A stretch of DNA of 64,000 nt, from the NCBI GenBank assembly GCA_003184365.1, contig NKYR01000005.1, forward strand, positions 372,001 to 436,000, given 5' to 3'. The position numbers and the translations under genes were made by a program. Source of the DNA: Evernia prunastri. Its lineage: Eukaryota > Ascomycota > Lecanoromycetes > Lecanorales > Parmeliaceae. This document shows, in pieces, positions 53,800 through 64,000 of this stretch. The notes under the pieces were generated by a model, which was given only the letters and a program-made list of their open reading frames with translations, was not told where the DNA came from and did no database searches. Position 1 is the first letter of the stretch, and every line of letters starts with the position of its first letter.

Positions 53800-54877
53800 G
53801 GTAAAAGTCGCGCTGGAATAGGGTATCTCGGATGTTTGGTGGCGCGGTTAGCGAGAAAGGGGAGTTTTGTTTTACCTTGCCGTTGTACAACAAAAATTTT
53901 GATATCAATAATCATCAAAAAAGTGGCAAATACCCTTCCTTTCCTTTCCCCAAAGTGAGCTCATCTCCGCAAACCCAAATACAGATCCCAATATGTAGCA
54001 CCCGTGAGAAAAAATCACATCAAACTCCACACGCGCAGCACCGAAGCTTGAAACATCAAAATCGCACAGGTACTTCAAATCCGCATCCCCCAAATTATTT
54101 CGGGGAACCACGAGCTCAACCGCATACCGAATACGCCCCCAAAGCGCCCGCGCACGACTGGGGGGTTTCAAGTCCAAGCGCTTGGGCGGCTATTGGGGGG
54201 CTTTTTGCTAAGGCTAGTGCTTCCGGTTTAGCTGAAACGGGGTCGGGGCTCTTACGCAATTTCTGGGACTGGTTCGGATGTTGGTGTTTGATTGGTCAGT
54301 AAGTAGGTAGGCAGGTAGGCAGGTAGCTGGATCAGTTGAGCAGAATACTTTTGTGTACCCTTGTAGGTGGGAGCTGCCATGGAGTCACAGGTTGTCCTTG
54401 CCTCGAACTCGACAAAGTGATGAGTATGTAGGTAGGTGCTGTGGAGAAATGCCAACGCACTATCTCCGGACTTTTGTGCCTAACGAGCTGCCTGGGTGGT
54501 AATTTGTAGACGAAACCAGCTGCGGGTATGGGTAAGGAGGTTCAGCTCCGGTTTCTGGGGGGTTTTAAGGGAGAAGGGCTGCAGAAGCGTGGGGTGCTGG
54601 TTTGGACGCTTGTGGGGGGGCGGGAGTGGGGGTTTGGGTGGAGGGGTCGGGAGTGGGGATTTGGTGGTTGGTGGAGGGGGTGGATGGAAATGGGACTGAC
54701 TGGGATATATGATGGGAATGGAGATGGGTTGGTTGGTAAAAGAACTTGCAGTCGTGTATTGTGTATATGATGCCTGAGATTTATCCTTGTCCGAACCCAT
54801 TAGCGCTACACAACGTCTACATACCTACTCCGGACGGACCCTGCAATGATAGTCCTTGCTGGCAGGACCGCTGGTAC
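53800..54877. other. Intergenic with GTAGGCAG-type microsatellite
   Basis: A (GTAG)(GCAG) tetranucleotide tract lies at about 54300-54325, a related one near 54425, and G-rich GGGAGTGGGGATTTGG repeats at 54600-54680. ORFs over them are low-complexity. No gene seen. Confidence 0.5.
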
Positions 54878-56158
54878 TTAAACGCCCATCGTGAAATCGT
54901 GTTCTATCCCTGGCGTCACCGAGGCCATGAACTGTAGCACGTGGTCAGCCATCATCTCAAGCAACCGGTCTTTGAATACCTGATTAGGGCAGGTCGTGGA
55001 TCGGGGAGAGCCTACCTTCAAAAACACAACCAGGTACTGATCCACCCTGATGGCCACCTCGTCTTCTTCCGAGACCCCACCTTCGTGCTGCAATACCTCC
55101 CATTCATCCCCGCCTGCTCCGCCCGCGGCAGCCACTCCACTGCTGTGACCTCTCCGGTCTGCAATCTGCGTCTTGTTCATCTCATCCACCAACCCCTCCA
55201 TCCCACTCTCCACCTTCCCCTGCCCGTCCCCTCCTTTCCCGCTGCCGTTTCCTCTCCGCATCTTCTCAAGTCGTATCTTCAACGCCGCGTCTGCGCGGTC
55301 GAGCAATACTTTCATGACGCTGGCATGCTTGCACGGGTGTATGGATGCCATCTTTACGGAGTTTTCGAAAAAGGGGAAGTCCTCGAGTGTCACGGTTTTG
55401 TCGGCGTAGTCGCCGACTATGTCTTCCATCATTAAGTGTGGGGGGAGCGGGTGCAGGGACGAGGAGTAGCCGGATAGGTAGAGTCGTGGAGTTCGGTAAT
55501 ATGGGGTGTAATTTATGTAGAGTGTGTAGGTTCGGAGGGGTCTGTATCACAGTAAGAGTGGGTCAGCTGATACTTGACTGCTTTGGCTTCGTCACTGGGG
55601 GAAGTTGGGGAAGATGGCGAGGACTTACGCAGCGGTACCACTGGCTTTGGGATCTCGGATTATAGCCTCTTCGTCATCGTCTTCGTCTTCCATATCCGGA
55701 ATCTCCTCTTCCTCCTCCCTTTCCCCAACATTCCCACTCTCATCCACGGTCCTCACATCCCGCATCCTCGCCTCCTGACTCGCAGCCAGCCCGCCTGTCC
55801 TCAACCAGCCGTCATCCTCTCCCCCCGCTCCTCCTCCTCCTTCACCCCCAGCGGCAAACCCATCCTGCACCATGGCCTCATCCTGCCCCGCATCGCCCGC
55901 GAAGTTCTCGTCGAGTCTTCGGTGACATGGCACGCCGCGCGTTATGAGAAACTGCTTGGTGGGTGGCAGGTAGGAGACACGCTTGGAAGGGGTGGAGGCG
56001 TCGGACCAGGACCAGGTGGGGAATTTGTAGACGAGATAGTCGCCGGCGAGCACGAATTCTTCGGGTGTCACCTGGCCCGTTGAGCGGAAGGTGGAAGTGT
56101 GGGAGATTGGGGCCCAGCGGTCACGAAGAGTGTCGAGGGTAGAGTGAATTATGTTCAT
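54878..56158 (-). CDS. ATG3: Autophagy E2-like conjugating enzyme Atg3
   Basis: Exons 56158-55629, 55541-55016 and 54931-54878 (introns 87 and 84 bp) close in phase and give 369 residues. The N terminus 'MNIIHSTLDTLRDRWAPISH' and 'FVLAGDYLVYKFPTWSWSDA' is Atg3-specific, and an acidic flexible region ('EEEEEIPDMEDEDDDEEAII') follows. The E2 core includes 'RTYTLYINYTPYYRTPRLYL' and the catalytic Cys in 'MASIHPCKHASVMKVLLDRA'. The handle region is a Gly/Lys insert, and the C terminus ends 'SVTPGIEHDFTMGV'. Atg3 takes Atg8 from Atg7 and conjugates it to phosphatidylethanolamine on autophagic membranes. The second intron is a multiple of three with no stop, so the frame reads through it; the family alignment shows it is spliced. 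Confidence 0.93.
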
Positions 56159-56668
56159 GTTTGTGTATGGATGTTGAAAGGATGTTTAGGAAATGGGTGA
56201 AGAATATTGGTTTTGCAGTTGGATAGTTTGCAAGATGAGTTACACTACTATGGTGGGGGAAGGATGAAGGTAAGGTAGGCGGCGATAAGACGGAAATGTG
56301 GCTAGCGTCGAAAGGTTACCTGACCGCATTCATATGACTCAAATGTATCACGATGCTCTTTCATAAAATATACAATCCCTTTCTACTTCATTTCTACTTC
56401 ATTTCTACTTCCCCTCTACTTGAATGTTGAAAGCTTGCTGTTATACACTCGCCTTGTATTACCCATTATCCGTTACAATTTTGAATATTATCCACATGTG
56501 GGACTGGTTCCCGAAGCGGCACAGTTGATAAAGTACTTTGTCCTCTTCCCATTGTGAGAATGACATATACTTCTCAATATATAGAATAAACATTTATAAA
56601 ATTCTCTCTATCAATAACCATCAATTATCAGTTACTGTGAGGGTGAGTCCCCACTCTGTCCCTTCAGA

Positions 56669-57667
56669 ATGGCAGTACCTCTCCAAGCCGTCGCCATCCC
56701 AAAGGAGATCACCGCAACGACCGTGACCCTCCCCCACAAACCCACCGCCAGCCTCGCCTGCTCCTACGTCTCCGGCACCGACCCTGCCGTCCTCGTTGTT
56801 TTCCTCAACGGCCTCATGAGCGACAAGTCCTCCTGGATCCCCGTCATGTCCGGCATCATCCGCCAGCGCAAAGGTCCCGCGTCCTCGGCGTTCCCATCGA
56901 TGCTGGCCTACGACCGCTACGGCGTGGGGATGACGGAAGATCGCGATCCGCTCGATCACGGCAGGGAGCAGGGCCACGGTCACGATTGTAGGGATGCGGC
57001 TGAAGATCTGCACCATCTCATTGCCCATTTCTCCAAAGGGCTGACGTTGCTGAGTGGAGAGAAATTGAGGGTTGTCTTCGTGGCTAACTCAATTGGCTGC
57101 GCCATTGCGAGGCTGTATGCGGAGAAGCATACGGCGTCTGCGTTTTTGTTTTTGGATTCCGTTCCGGCGAATTCGGATTTCGATGTCTGGCCTAATCCTG
57201 ACGCGCCGGGTTTTGACGCGCGGGACTTGCCCGATGATGTGAGTGTCGAGGTTCTGAGGGAGCAGAGAGCGAAATTCGCAGCTATTTTCCGCCCAGATGT
57301 CATCAACAGGGAAGGCCTCAGCAGGCGAAATCTCGCACAGCTCCTTCCACATAGCGACGCTCCTATGCTGGGCAGTCCGAACGAGAGACCTTGGTTGACG
57401 GTGGTAGGGCATGACTTTGAAGCCTTTGCGGCCGAGAGCCTAAGAACAATGGGCACGCCGGTTGGATTGTCAATGGGGTACATGAACCCCATGGTTCACA
57501 AGTATAATCAGGGTCTTGTGCATCTCACAGATCGTGAGAAGAGCAAGGGACCGATCTTTGCCAAGGGCTGTGGACATTTCATCCAGAGGGATGATCCCGA
57601 CTTTGTCGTCGCAGAAACTTTGGACCTAGTAGATAAGGTCAGGTTGCAGCAGTCCGTAGTGTGGTGA
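56669..57667 (+). CDS. Alpha/beta-fold hydrolase, substrate unknown
   Basis: A single exon of 332 residues from ATG 56669. Fold marks are 'AVLVVFLNGLMSDKSSWIPV' (oxyanion strand-turn), 'MLAYDRYGVGMTEDRDP', the nucleophile elbow 'VFVANSIGCAIARLYAEKH' (A-N-S-I-G, Ser), and the His in 'GCGHFIQRDDPDFVVAETLD'. A lid of about 60 residues lies between. There is no signal peptide, so it is probably cytosolic. It resembles fungal AB-hydrolase-1 proteins of unassigned substrate. It is divergent from Atg3 with about 510 bp between starts. Confidence 0.85.
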   Translation: MAVPLQAVAIPKEITATTVTLPHKPTASLACSYVSGTDPAVLVVFLNGLMSDKSSWIPVMSGIIRQRKGPASSAFPSMLAYDRYGVGMTEDRDPLDHGREQGHGHDCRDAAEDLHHLIAHFSKGLTLLSGEKLRVVFVANSIGCAIARLYAEKHTASAFLFLDSVPANSDFDVWPNPDAPGFDARDLPDDVSVEVLREQRAKFAAIFRPDVINREGLSRRNLAQLLPHSDAPMLGSPNERPWLTVVGHDFEAFAAESLRTMGTPVGLSMGYMNPMVHKYNQGLVHLTDREKSKGPIFAKGCGHFIQRDDPDFVVAETLDLVDKVRLQQSVVW

Positions 57668-58028
57668 TTGCCGTTTGCAGGCCGTATAGAGAAAAGGTTG
57701 GGGCTATCGTTGGGCTGATTTGGATGTATTTAGTGCATTGTGGCAGCTGATTGCATCTTACTCGCATTCTTGCGTCTGCTTGGATGCGTTGGTGGTGATG
57801 AGGCACTCGAATCCTAACGTCACGTTTGAGAAAGTAAAGATAGTAATGTGGTGACCTATCCCGCAGAATGGCAAGGCTGGATGCTATGCAGCGCCAAATT
57901 TTAGTCCCTCGAAATGTAGATATCCTTTTGCACGACCAAAATTTCCAATCATGATCCCAAAACTCCAATTCCCTTTTGAGGTGCCCTTTGCCGAGGCTCC
58001 ATCTATGCTTTTCCTAGCCCCTATGCCT
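57668..58028. other. Convergent 3' region, no gene
   Basis: 361 bp between the hydrolase and ALG5 3' ends; nothing recognised. Confidence 0.5.
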
Positions 58029-59313
58029 TCATGAGCGCCTGTAGACCCCTAAACCCCACGCTGCTCGAAGGACAGCCAATCCCCAAGCCATACCCAGACT
58101 ATCCCAGAGCACGTTCAGCTTACTGCCTTTCACTTCTTGCCAGCCAATGGGGACTTCCGCAACCGGTATACCAGCTGACTCCGCAAGCATCAGCATCTCT
58201 ACGTCGAAGATCCAACCTTCCGAGTGCATATACGGTATGATGTATGGCAGTGATGCACGGGAGAAGAGCTTGAAGCCGCATTGGGTGTCCCGGATCGCGG
58301 CTGTGGCAGGGGGTGTAAGGAGGCGAAGGAGGAGGTGGAAAGAGTGCATGAGAAGGTTCCGTAGGAATGAGCGCTGCAGCGAGATCGTCAGTACCGTTCG
58401 AGTCGTCCACGACAAGGCGGATCAACATACCTTGACGACAGCTTCGCTCCCCACAAGATGCGCTCGGGACCCGACAGCCACAGCCCTCCCTTGAGCATCT
58501 TCGATCTTCTGAGATGCCCTGACCAGCTTGCCCAAATCCTCAAACTTGCTCGCACCGTCCGCATCGGCGAAGATGGCATATTGCCCTCTGACATGCCGCA
58601 TCCCATGTGTGACCGCTCCTCCCTTGCCTCGGTTTCCGTGTAGACTAATCACCCGTATACATGAAGCGCTTTTGCCCCCAAGGTCTCTTGCGAATTGTAA
58701 TGCTGTTTCGATGGTTTTATCCGTAGATCCATCCGAGACAATGAGTATCTCCCAGCCCGGAAGGCGATTGCTGTTCGGCTCTGCGTAGCCGTTCGGGGTT
58801 GCCTGCGTGGCATCTTTTCGCTTTACGCGTTTACCATTCGGCTGTGCCTTGGGCGCTTCGTTGCCATACGCACGTTGCAAATATTCCACAGCCTCCGTTA
58901 ACATGACTCCTAGTCTCTCCTCCTCATTGAAGGCTGGTACAACGAGTGACATGAAGACCTCGGGGTCCTCCACTTGCAGATCTATCGCCGTGGCATCTCC
59001 TCTTCGCCTTACGGCCTCTTTGAGTTCATTGTATTTGTCTTGCCAGCAGGACAGTGGTCTAGCTTCGCCAGAGTACTCGCCAGGCTCGATGGTTCTGTAC
59101 GTTTTCTCTGATCTGAGAGGAGGGCGCGGTATGGGGGCGACTATGAAGAGGGCAAGGTAGAACTGTGCAAAGTCAGCAAAGCTTCAGATTTATTTCCCAA
59201 CTCAGCAAACATACTAGCAGGAAGATGCCAGCGACTGTAGACAAGACCAATGCTATGATCAATGGCAGAGGAACTCCTTGACTTGTTCTGAGGATATCTC
59301 GAAGGTAGTCCAT
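58029..59313 (-). CDS. ALG5: Dolichyl-phosphate beta-glucosyltransferase Alg5
   Basis: Exons 59313-59215, 59162-58431 and 58373-58029 (introns 52 and 57 bp) close in phase 0 and give 391 residues. The N terminus is a single membrane anchor ('PLPLIIALVLSTVAGIFLL') continuing into 'FYLALFIVAP'. The GT2 core has 'MSLVVPAFNEEERLGVMLTE', 'WEILIVSDGSTDKTIETALQ', 'SLHGNRGKGGAVTHGMRHVR', 'ADADGASKFEDL' (DxD) and 'RDTQCGFKLFSR', then 'SEGWIFDVEMLMLAESAGIP'. Alg5 uses UDP-glucose to make dolichyl-phosphate-glucose at the cytosolic ER face, which feeds glucosylation of the N-glycan precursor. A polar insert (about 120-150, 'NGKRVKRKDATQATPNGYAE') is longer than in yeast. Confidence 0.93.
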
Positions 59314-61862
59314 GGTTATTTCAAGTCGTCGTGCCTTCGGCTGTCCGAAGCAGGGGAATTGCAGAATCAAGGAATACCATGAGCACCTAGGCTTTCGAAC
59401 CAATAGACAGATCTCGAATGGAACAACATAGTCTGTTTGCTGTGGTAGTGCATGGCGTAGAGGCGCAACAAAGCCGCCTCTACTGGCCAGGTAGGGGATA
59501 TCCCAATGTCGCTTACTGTGTCACTCTACTCTACTCTATCCTAGGGGAAAAGATAATCCGGCGCCGCGTCATTGAAACACTGTTTCGCGTGCCTCTCTGC
59601 GCTGATTCTTTCAAGTCACACTGATATGTCTGATAGGCTCATTTGGTCTCTCCCTACGGATCGGACATTCCTAGACTTCAGAATGTTGTGGTAGTCAAAA
59701 TATTTCTGTTTGGCGACGAGGGTACCACGAGCCTGGATCTGAGCTCCTCGAAAGTCTGCGAATCTAACAAACATGGTGCCCAGAGAGGTAGCTATTGAAG
59801 CGAGACGTCATCTTACGACAAAGGATACAGTGATCATGCATGGTACATTGTCTCGACCTTGAAAGCTCCCGATTCTGTAACGAAAGTTATTGCGGTGACT
59901 GTCCGGAAATGCTTGCCCAGAATGACAGATTGTTTCGCTCCCAACGGTAATTTATGGCCTGGACCTGGCTCGCTTCTCTCATTAAGGAGCCGACTAGCGA
60001 GAGTGCTCATCACTGGTTTGGTCACGTTTGGGTAAAGTGGCTATCAGGGTCTCGGCCAGAATGGTGGAGGATTTGGCACTAGGTATGGTCTCGGTTTCGA
60101 TCCATCATGAATTGGTTCAAATATGGTATCAAAGCGCCCCAAGGTAGTATAAGATGCTGTTTGATTGTCGCATGGTCTCAATCATTCAAAGCAAGATTTC
60201 ATTGCCTTTGGACGGGGGAATCAATTAACCCCGGGCCAATTTTCCCCGTCACGGAGCGACCGCGTAAGGCCTACCCGTACGGAGTACATGCATTCACTAA
60301 GTTCATCACTGTTCATCGCTGTTCATCGTGGCATTTCTGCGCATCATGCAATGTAATATGACACTTGACAAGAATTGGTCAGAAGAAAGTCTCTCTACAG
60401 TTCATCATCATCCCATCGAGTTATCCCTCTCACTATTCGGGGTCACGACCGTAATTTAGCGCCTGGTGTGTCCTTTGGGACTGGGAAAACGCAACTTCTA
60501 TGCAGGTGGTACGGGTTTTGAGCCAATTGGCTGCAGTGACCGATGTCACGCAGCACGATGTAACCTCGACAGCATCTACCCACGGCACATACCATAGATT
60601 AATTTGACTCAAGGATGGCGTAGGAATAAAGTGGCTATGTCATCTCTTTCTCATAAATCTGCTCATGCTGCCCTTTTTCCATCTCGTTAAGTACACCAGT
60701 TTTCACCGGCTTGCTCAGGACTAAGAATGGCATAAGGCTGTCAGAAACAGTCGATCTCCTAGCATGCAGACCCCCGCTTTCCAAGTATTCTTGCGTCGGA
60801 CATCTGACGTCGTGACAAAGCCAACGGCCAGCTTCCTCGCCCATGACTCTGCCCGCAGTCCTAGCAGATTAAAGTCCTGGCCGACGGCCTCAGCTGCCCC
60901 CCCTATCCTATTTGGCCTCCACCAAATTGCCGAGCGATATCGATTGCGGTCAGGTGAGTTAGAAAGAACGTGTCAAGGCTAGTGTTCAATAATGCTGTCA
61001 GAAATGGCCAAACCGTCGTGTTCGTCAGGACTTGCAGGGATTCTGCATGCCCGCAGGGCAGGGCGTTGCCGTCCAACTGCCCGCATAATACCCATCGCCT
61101 AGTTCGCCTGCTCTCTCAAGTCCTTGCAGAAGCCTTGTCGACTTCTAGCCGGCATCTAGTCACCCCGGGAGGACAGCCGAGCGGAAAAATACCTAAGGTA
61201 GGCCACCATCTACCCGGCCTACTAGCCAAATGAAGTTAGACCAGGACTGGTGGCTACAAGGCCACCAGGGTTGGCCGATGTCATCGACTCAATCTACACA
61301 TGAAAAAACCCGCGTCGCGTCGAGCAGTGGACCGCTTGTTGAGGTCGTTCGGCTTCGCCTATCTGCCAGACCAGCCATCGGAGGCCGAGGATTAAAAATC
61401 GTGAGCTAGGGTGTTAGGACTTTTGGCTGCCAACCACCAATTGACTTGTCCTGACCACTGACTCTGTACGGCATCACGGCATCTCCGTGTATTCAGGTAG
61501 AATGGCATTGGACGGGGCTTGCATGACATGTGCAGTCCTTCAAGGACCTGCTTCTCCCAAATGCTGCCCTTATCAGCTGGTTTCGTGACATTCCAATGTC
61601 ATCATAGTCCTATCCGAGAGTATCTTGCGTATCGTGTCTTCGCATACCTCCACCCTGGCCGAGCCTTTCTCCTAGGAGATTGTTCCGGGTGTGGAGCAGC
61701 GTCGGAGACCCCAGCTTCTTAACCCATGTCTTCCCCACCTCATTATCACTGGTTCCTCCTGTTTTAGACACTTTCGATTCTTTGGCATAGATAGCTCGAA
61801 GTTCTATAAAACCTCATAGCTATCTGGCGGAGGTTTAGACGAAGATAGTCGTACAATCTACA
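59314..61862. other. 2.5-kb intergenic stretch, no gene recognised
   Basis: ORFs below 90 residues without motifs. GTTCATCxCTGTTCATCG short repeats occur at about 60300-60330. The right end is the upstream region of the Cys/His-rich gene. Confidence 0.45.
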
Positions 61863-64000
61863 ATGTGTGGTACAACTTCCAGTCCCGTCTGCGTGACATC
61901 TTGCCCGTAAGTCGTCTTCTTTTCACAGATTACTGCAAATCATTCATTAATCTGTAGGGGTCTTTCGAGTATAACGTTTACAACGAATAGTACAACGCTT
62001 GATTTTACTCGTGACAAGCCTTGTGCGTAAGTGCTTAATTATTTAATCCTAAAAGAGCTATGTGTTGATCTCTATATCTCAGATGGAAAAACCACTGTCT
62101 TGACGGCGTTTTTAGAAAGGTCTCAAGCGCTACCTCATACTCCGAATGTCAGCAACGTTTCATCGAGTGGGTCAGAAGCTACCGTTCTCCTGGGTCAGCA
62201 GCTCCAAACACAGCAGAAGAAGAATTGAGGATGTGCCCTTTGTTATGGTGTCGCAGGACTTTTGACAGCAAAGAATTGACAATATGTCACGTTTTGGAGT
62301 GCCCTCGCCTTTCAAACGCGTTGTATTGGTGCCCATACCATAGCCGCTCCGAACGTTTTTTCGAACGCAACAAACAGTGCAAAAGTACCAAATCCAGATC
62401 TCCAGACAAGGACAGCAAAGTGCACCTGGCTGATAAGTTTTTCAACTGGGTCTGTCGCAGGCGCTGTTGGAAAGGATCAGGTGTGTAATCAGCTCTCCAG
62501 CGTTGAAGGATACGATTACTTACAGATTGGTGCTGAAAAAGCCGAATCGAAAGAGAAGGCATGTCTGGACAACCAAAGCTTCAGATCACCCGGATCCGAC
62601 ACAAGATCAAAAGATCAATGCCATCGCTCTAGCACGGCCGAGCTAGATGGTGGCTTACAAGAGCTAGCATCATCCGAAACAGTCGGAACGCTACACGAGA
62701 TGTGCGATCCCCCGACACCCACACACAAGATGCGAGACCACTCATTCTCAAAGGAGAATTCAACGTCTACAAATTTGCAGCGACAAGATCCGGCAGAGCT
62801 CCTCGATCCGATCAATGGAGAATTTGCTGGGCGCAGCTTGTTGCAAAAAATTCTTAAAATGCCAGCTCTCGATCCCCGATATTCTACTGCTAAGCACACC
62901 CGGAGTAATTTGCCTCGTACGTACGAATTAGGAAACAGACTCTCACAGATAGCTCGGGAAGCTTCTATGTCGGATCATCTAACCAAAGACAGGATCTTAG
63001 TGGAAACTGACATGTTTAGAGAGAGTAGCGACAGCTCCAAGGTTCCGACAGAGGCTCCTGTAGTTCAAACAGTCATATCATCGCCACCAAGACCCAAGTC
63101 ACTTGATCTGAATAGACCGTTACCCAAATTACCTCAAAGCAACTCTTTGAACTTGAATCGGCAATTGCCGCCAACTCCAAATGACACAGAGATTTCGCAG
63201 CCAAGAATCGGCTCCTCCTGTCGCCCTTCAGACACCAAACCTGTTCATAGGTTCTCCTGTCCTGATCAGAAAAGTATGAAATGCACGCCCACCGATACAT
63301 TCCCAGACATAGTCTGGCCGGGTCCTGATACGGCTTGGCAGTCCCACAGCCGACGCGAAGCATCCCGTATGAACCTGCGTTCGACCCACGACGAGGTCAT
63401 GGTGAATGACGTACTGGCTAGCAAAGATTTTTGCGAGGATCCAAATCGTCCACAAGAGCAAGGGAACCCCGATTTGATCTGGGGTACTGTTTCTCCGAGC
63501 ACGTTTGTTACGAGCGCGAAGTCATCAGCTTCAAATATCACCTCTCCAGCTTCTCCAGCCTCTCCAAACTTTGAGGCTTTTTGCCCGTGGTCAAACATGC
63601 TCTCTCCATCAAGTCCGAAGGCCGAAGTGGTCCCTCCACCTTCAAATGCTGACTTCGCAGCCCTGCAGACTCATGAGGGTCTAGATATGAGCTCGTTGGA
63701 GCACTATGAAGACGCCGAAGGCGGTTGGATATCTCTTAGTCCATCGCTACCAGAGTCCGAAAGCCAGGAGCTCGGGCACACGGTCTCTTCCTTCATCACC
63801 TCTGAGTCTAGTCTCCTCATTCAAAAACCAGTCTTCCATACAGCTATCTCCTCGGCGTTTGAAGCTCAATGGACAAAAGAGAGCACGCCCGAAAGGCCTG
63901 TCCATGCTTTTTCTAACCATCAATTCCAGGGTAAAGAGTTGGAAGCGTCACCCGTCTATACTCAGCCTTTCCACTCAAAAATGAAGTCGTTCGACTTGGC
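61863..64000 (+). CDS. Cys/His-rich zinc-finger-like protein with long disordered tail, 3' partial
   Basis: Exons 61863-61906, 61958-62026, 62083 to about 62482 and about 62526 to the window end; introns of 51 and 56 bp and about 43 bp. Phases close if the third donor is GTGTAA at 62483. The protein starts 'MCGTTSSPVCVTSCPGLSS'. A Cys/His cluster follows: 'MCPLLWCRRTFDSKELTICH', 'VLECPRLSNALYWCPYHSRS', where C-x4-C...H-x4-C and W-C-P-Y-H could bind zinc, then 'FFNWVCRRRCWKGSG'. From 62526 the frame stays open for about 490 codons to the edge as a Ser/Pro-rich disordered tail ('PPRPKSLDLNRPLPKLPQSN'). I recall similar Cys/His modules in uncharacterised fungal proteins but know no function. A nuclear regulatory role is only a guess. 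Confidence 0.68.

Overview
The window is nuclear DNA of a filamentous ascomycete (Pezizomycotina), most likely a dothideomycete, though the class is a guess. The evidence is single-copy eukaryotic genes (COP9 subunit 6, Pol III subunit RPC7, Atg3, Alg5) carrying short 47-95 bp GT-AG introns, intron-poor secreted proteins, a KP4-like protein and a fungus-specific AspRS-DUF2156 fusion. It also has two N sites (45319-45331 and 48748), so it comes from a draft assembly. Exon boundaries below were inferred by reading frames across GT/AG junctions. Where every exon closes in phase I call the model firm. Layout, left half: a SYLF-domain protein entering from the left edge (3-1565); a PARP gene with two lesions in its catalytic end (1868-4688); CSN6 (minus, 5047-6394); a long Est1-type gene with a C2H2 finger near its N terminus (minus, 7877 to about 11673); about 6 kb with only weak ORFs; a GNAT-like protein with 48-bp coding repeats (17927-19351); a decayed ORF cluster (19555-20991); the divergent pair RPC7 (minus) and Hsm3/PSMD5-like (plus) at 21.2-24.3 kb; an SDR (minus, 27357-28373); a KP4-like secreted protein (32170-32826); and homoserine O-acetyltransferase (33515-35160). 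Layout, right half: a divergent pair that I read as the ergosteryl-aspartate pathway, an alpha/beta hydrolase (minus, ErdH candidate) and an AspRS-DUF2156 fusion (plus, ErdS). ErdS is known to load aspartate on tRNA and move it to ergosterol; ErdH is known to remove it. Next come a GH128-type glucanase, about 1 kb of strand-biased simple repeats, and an assembly artefact. The most interesting region is 46.5-51.7 kb, an apparent fungal RiPP (dikaritin/ustiloxin-like) locus. It has a minus-strand exon with three perfect-period 60-bp repeats encoding 20-residue units ending in Kex2 sites, a secretion-leader ORF nearby, an intact UstYa-type (DUF3328) oxidase gene with both HxxHC motifs, and a UstYa-like fragment. 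The right end holds a secreted protein with an internal repeat, Atg3, an alpha/beta hydrolase, Alg5, and a Cys/His-rich protein running off the window.
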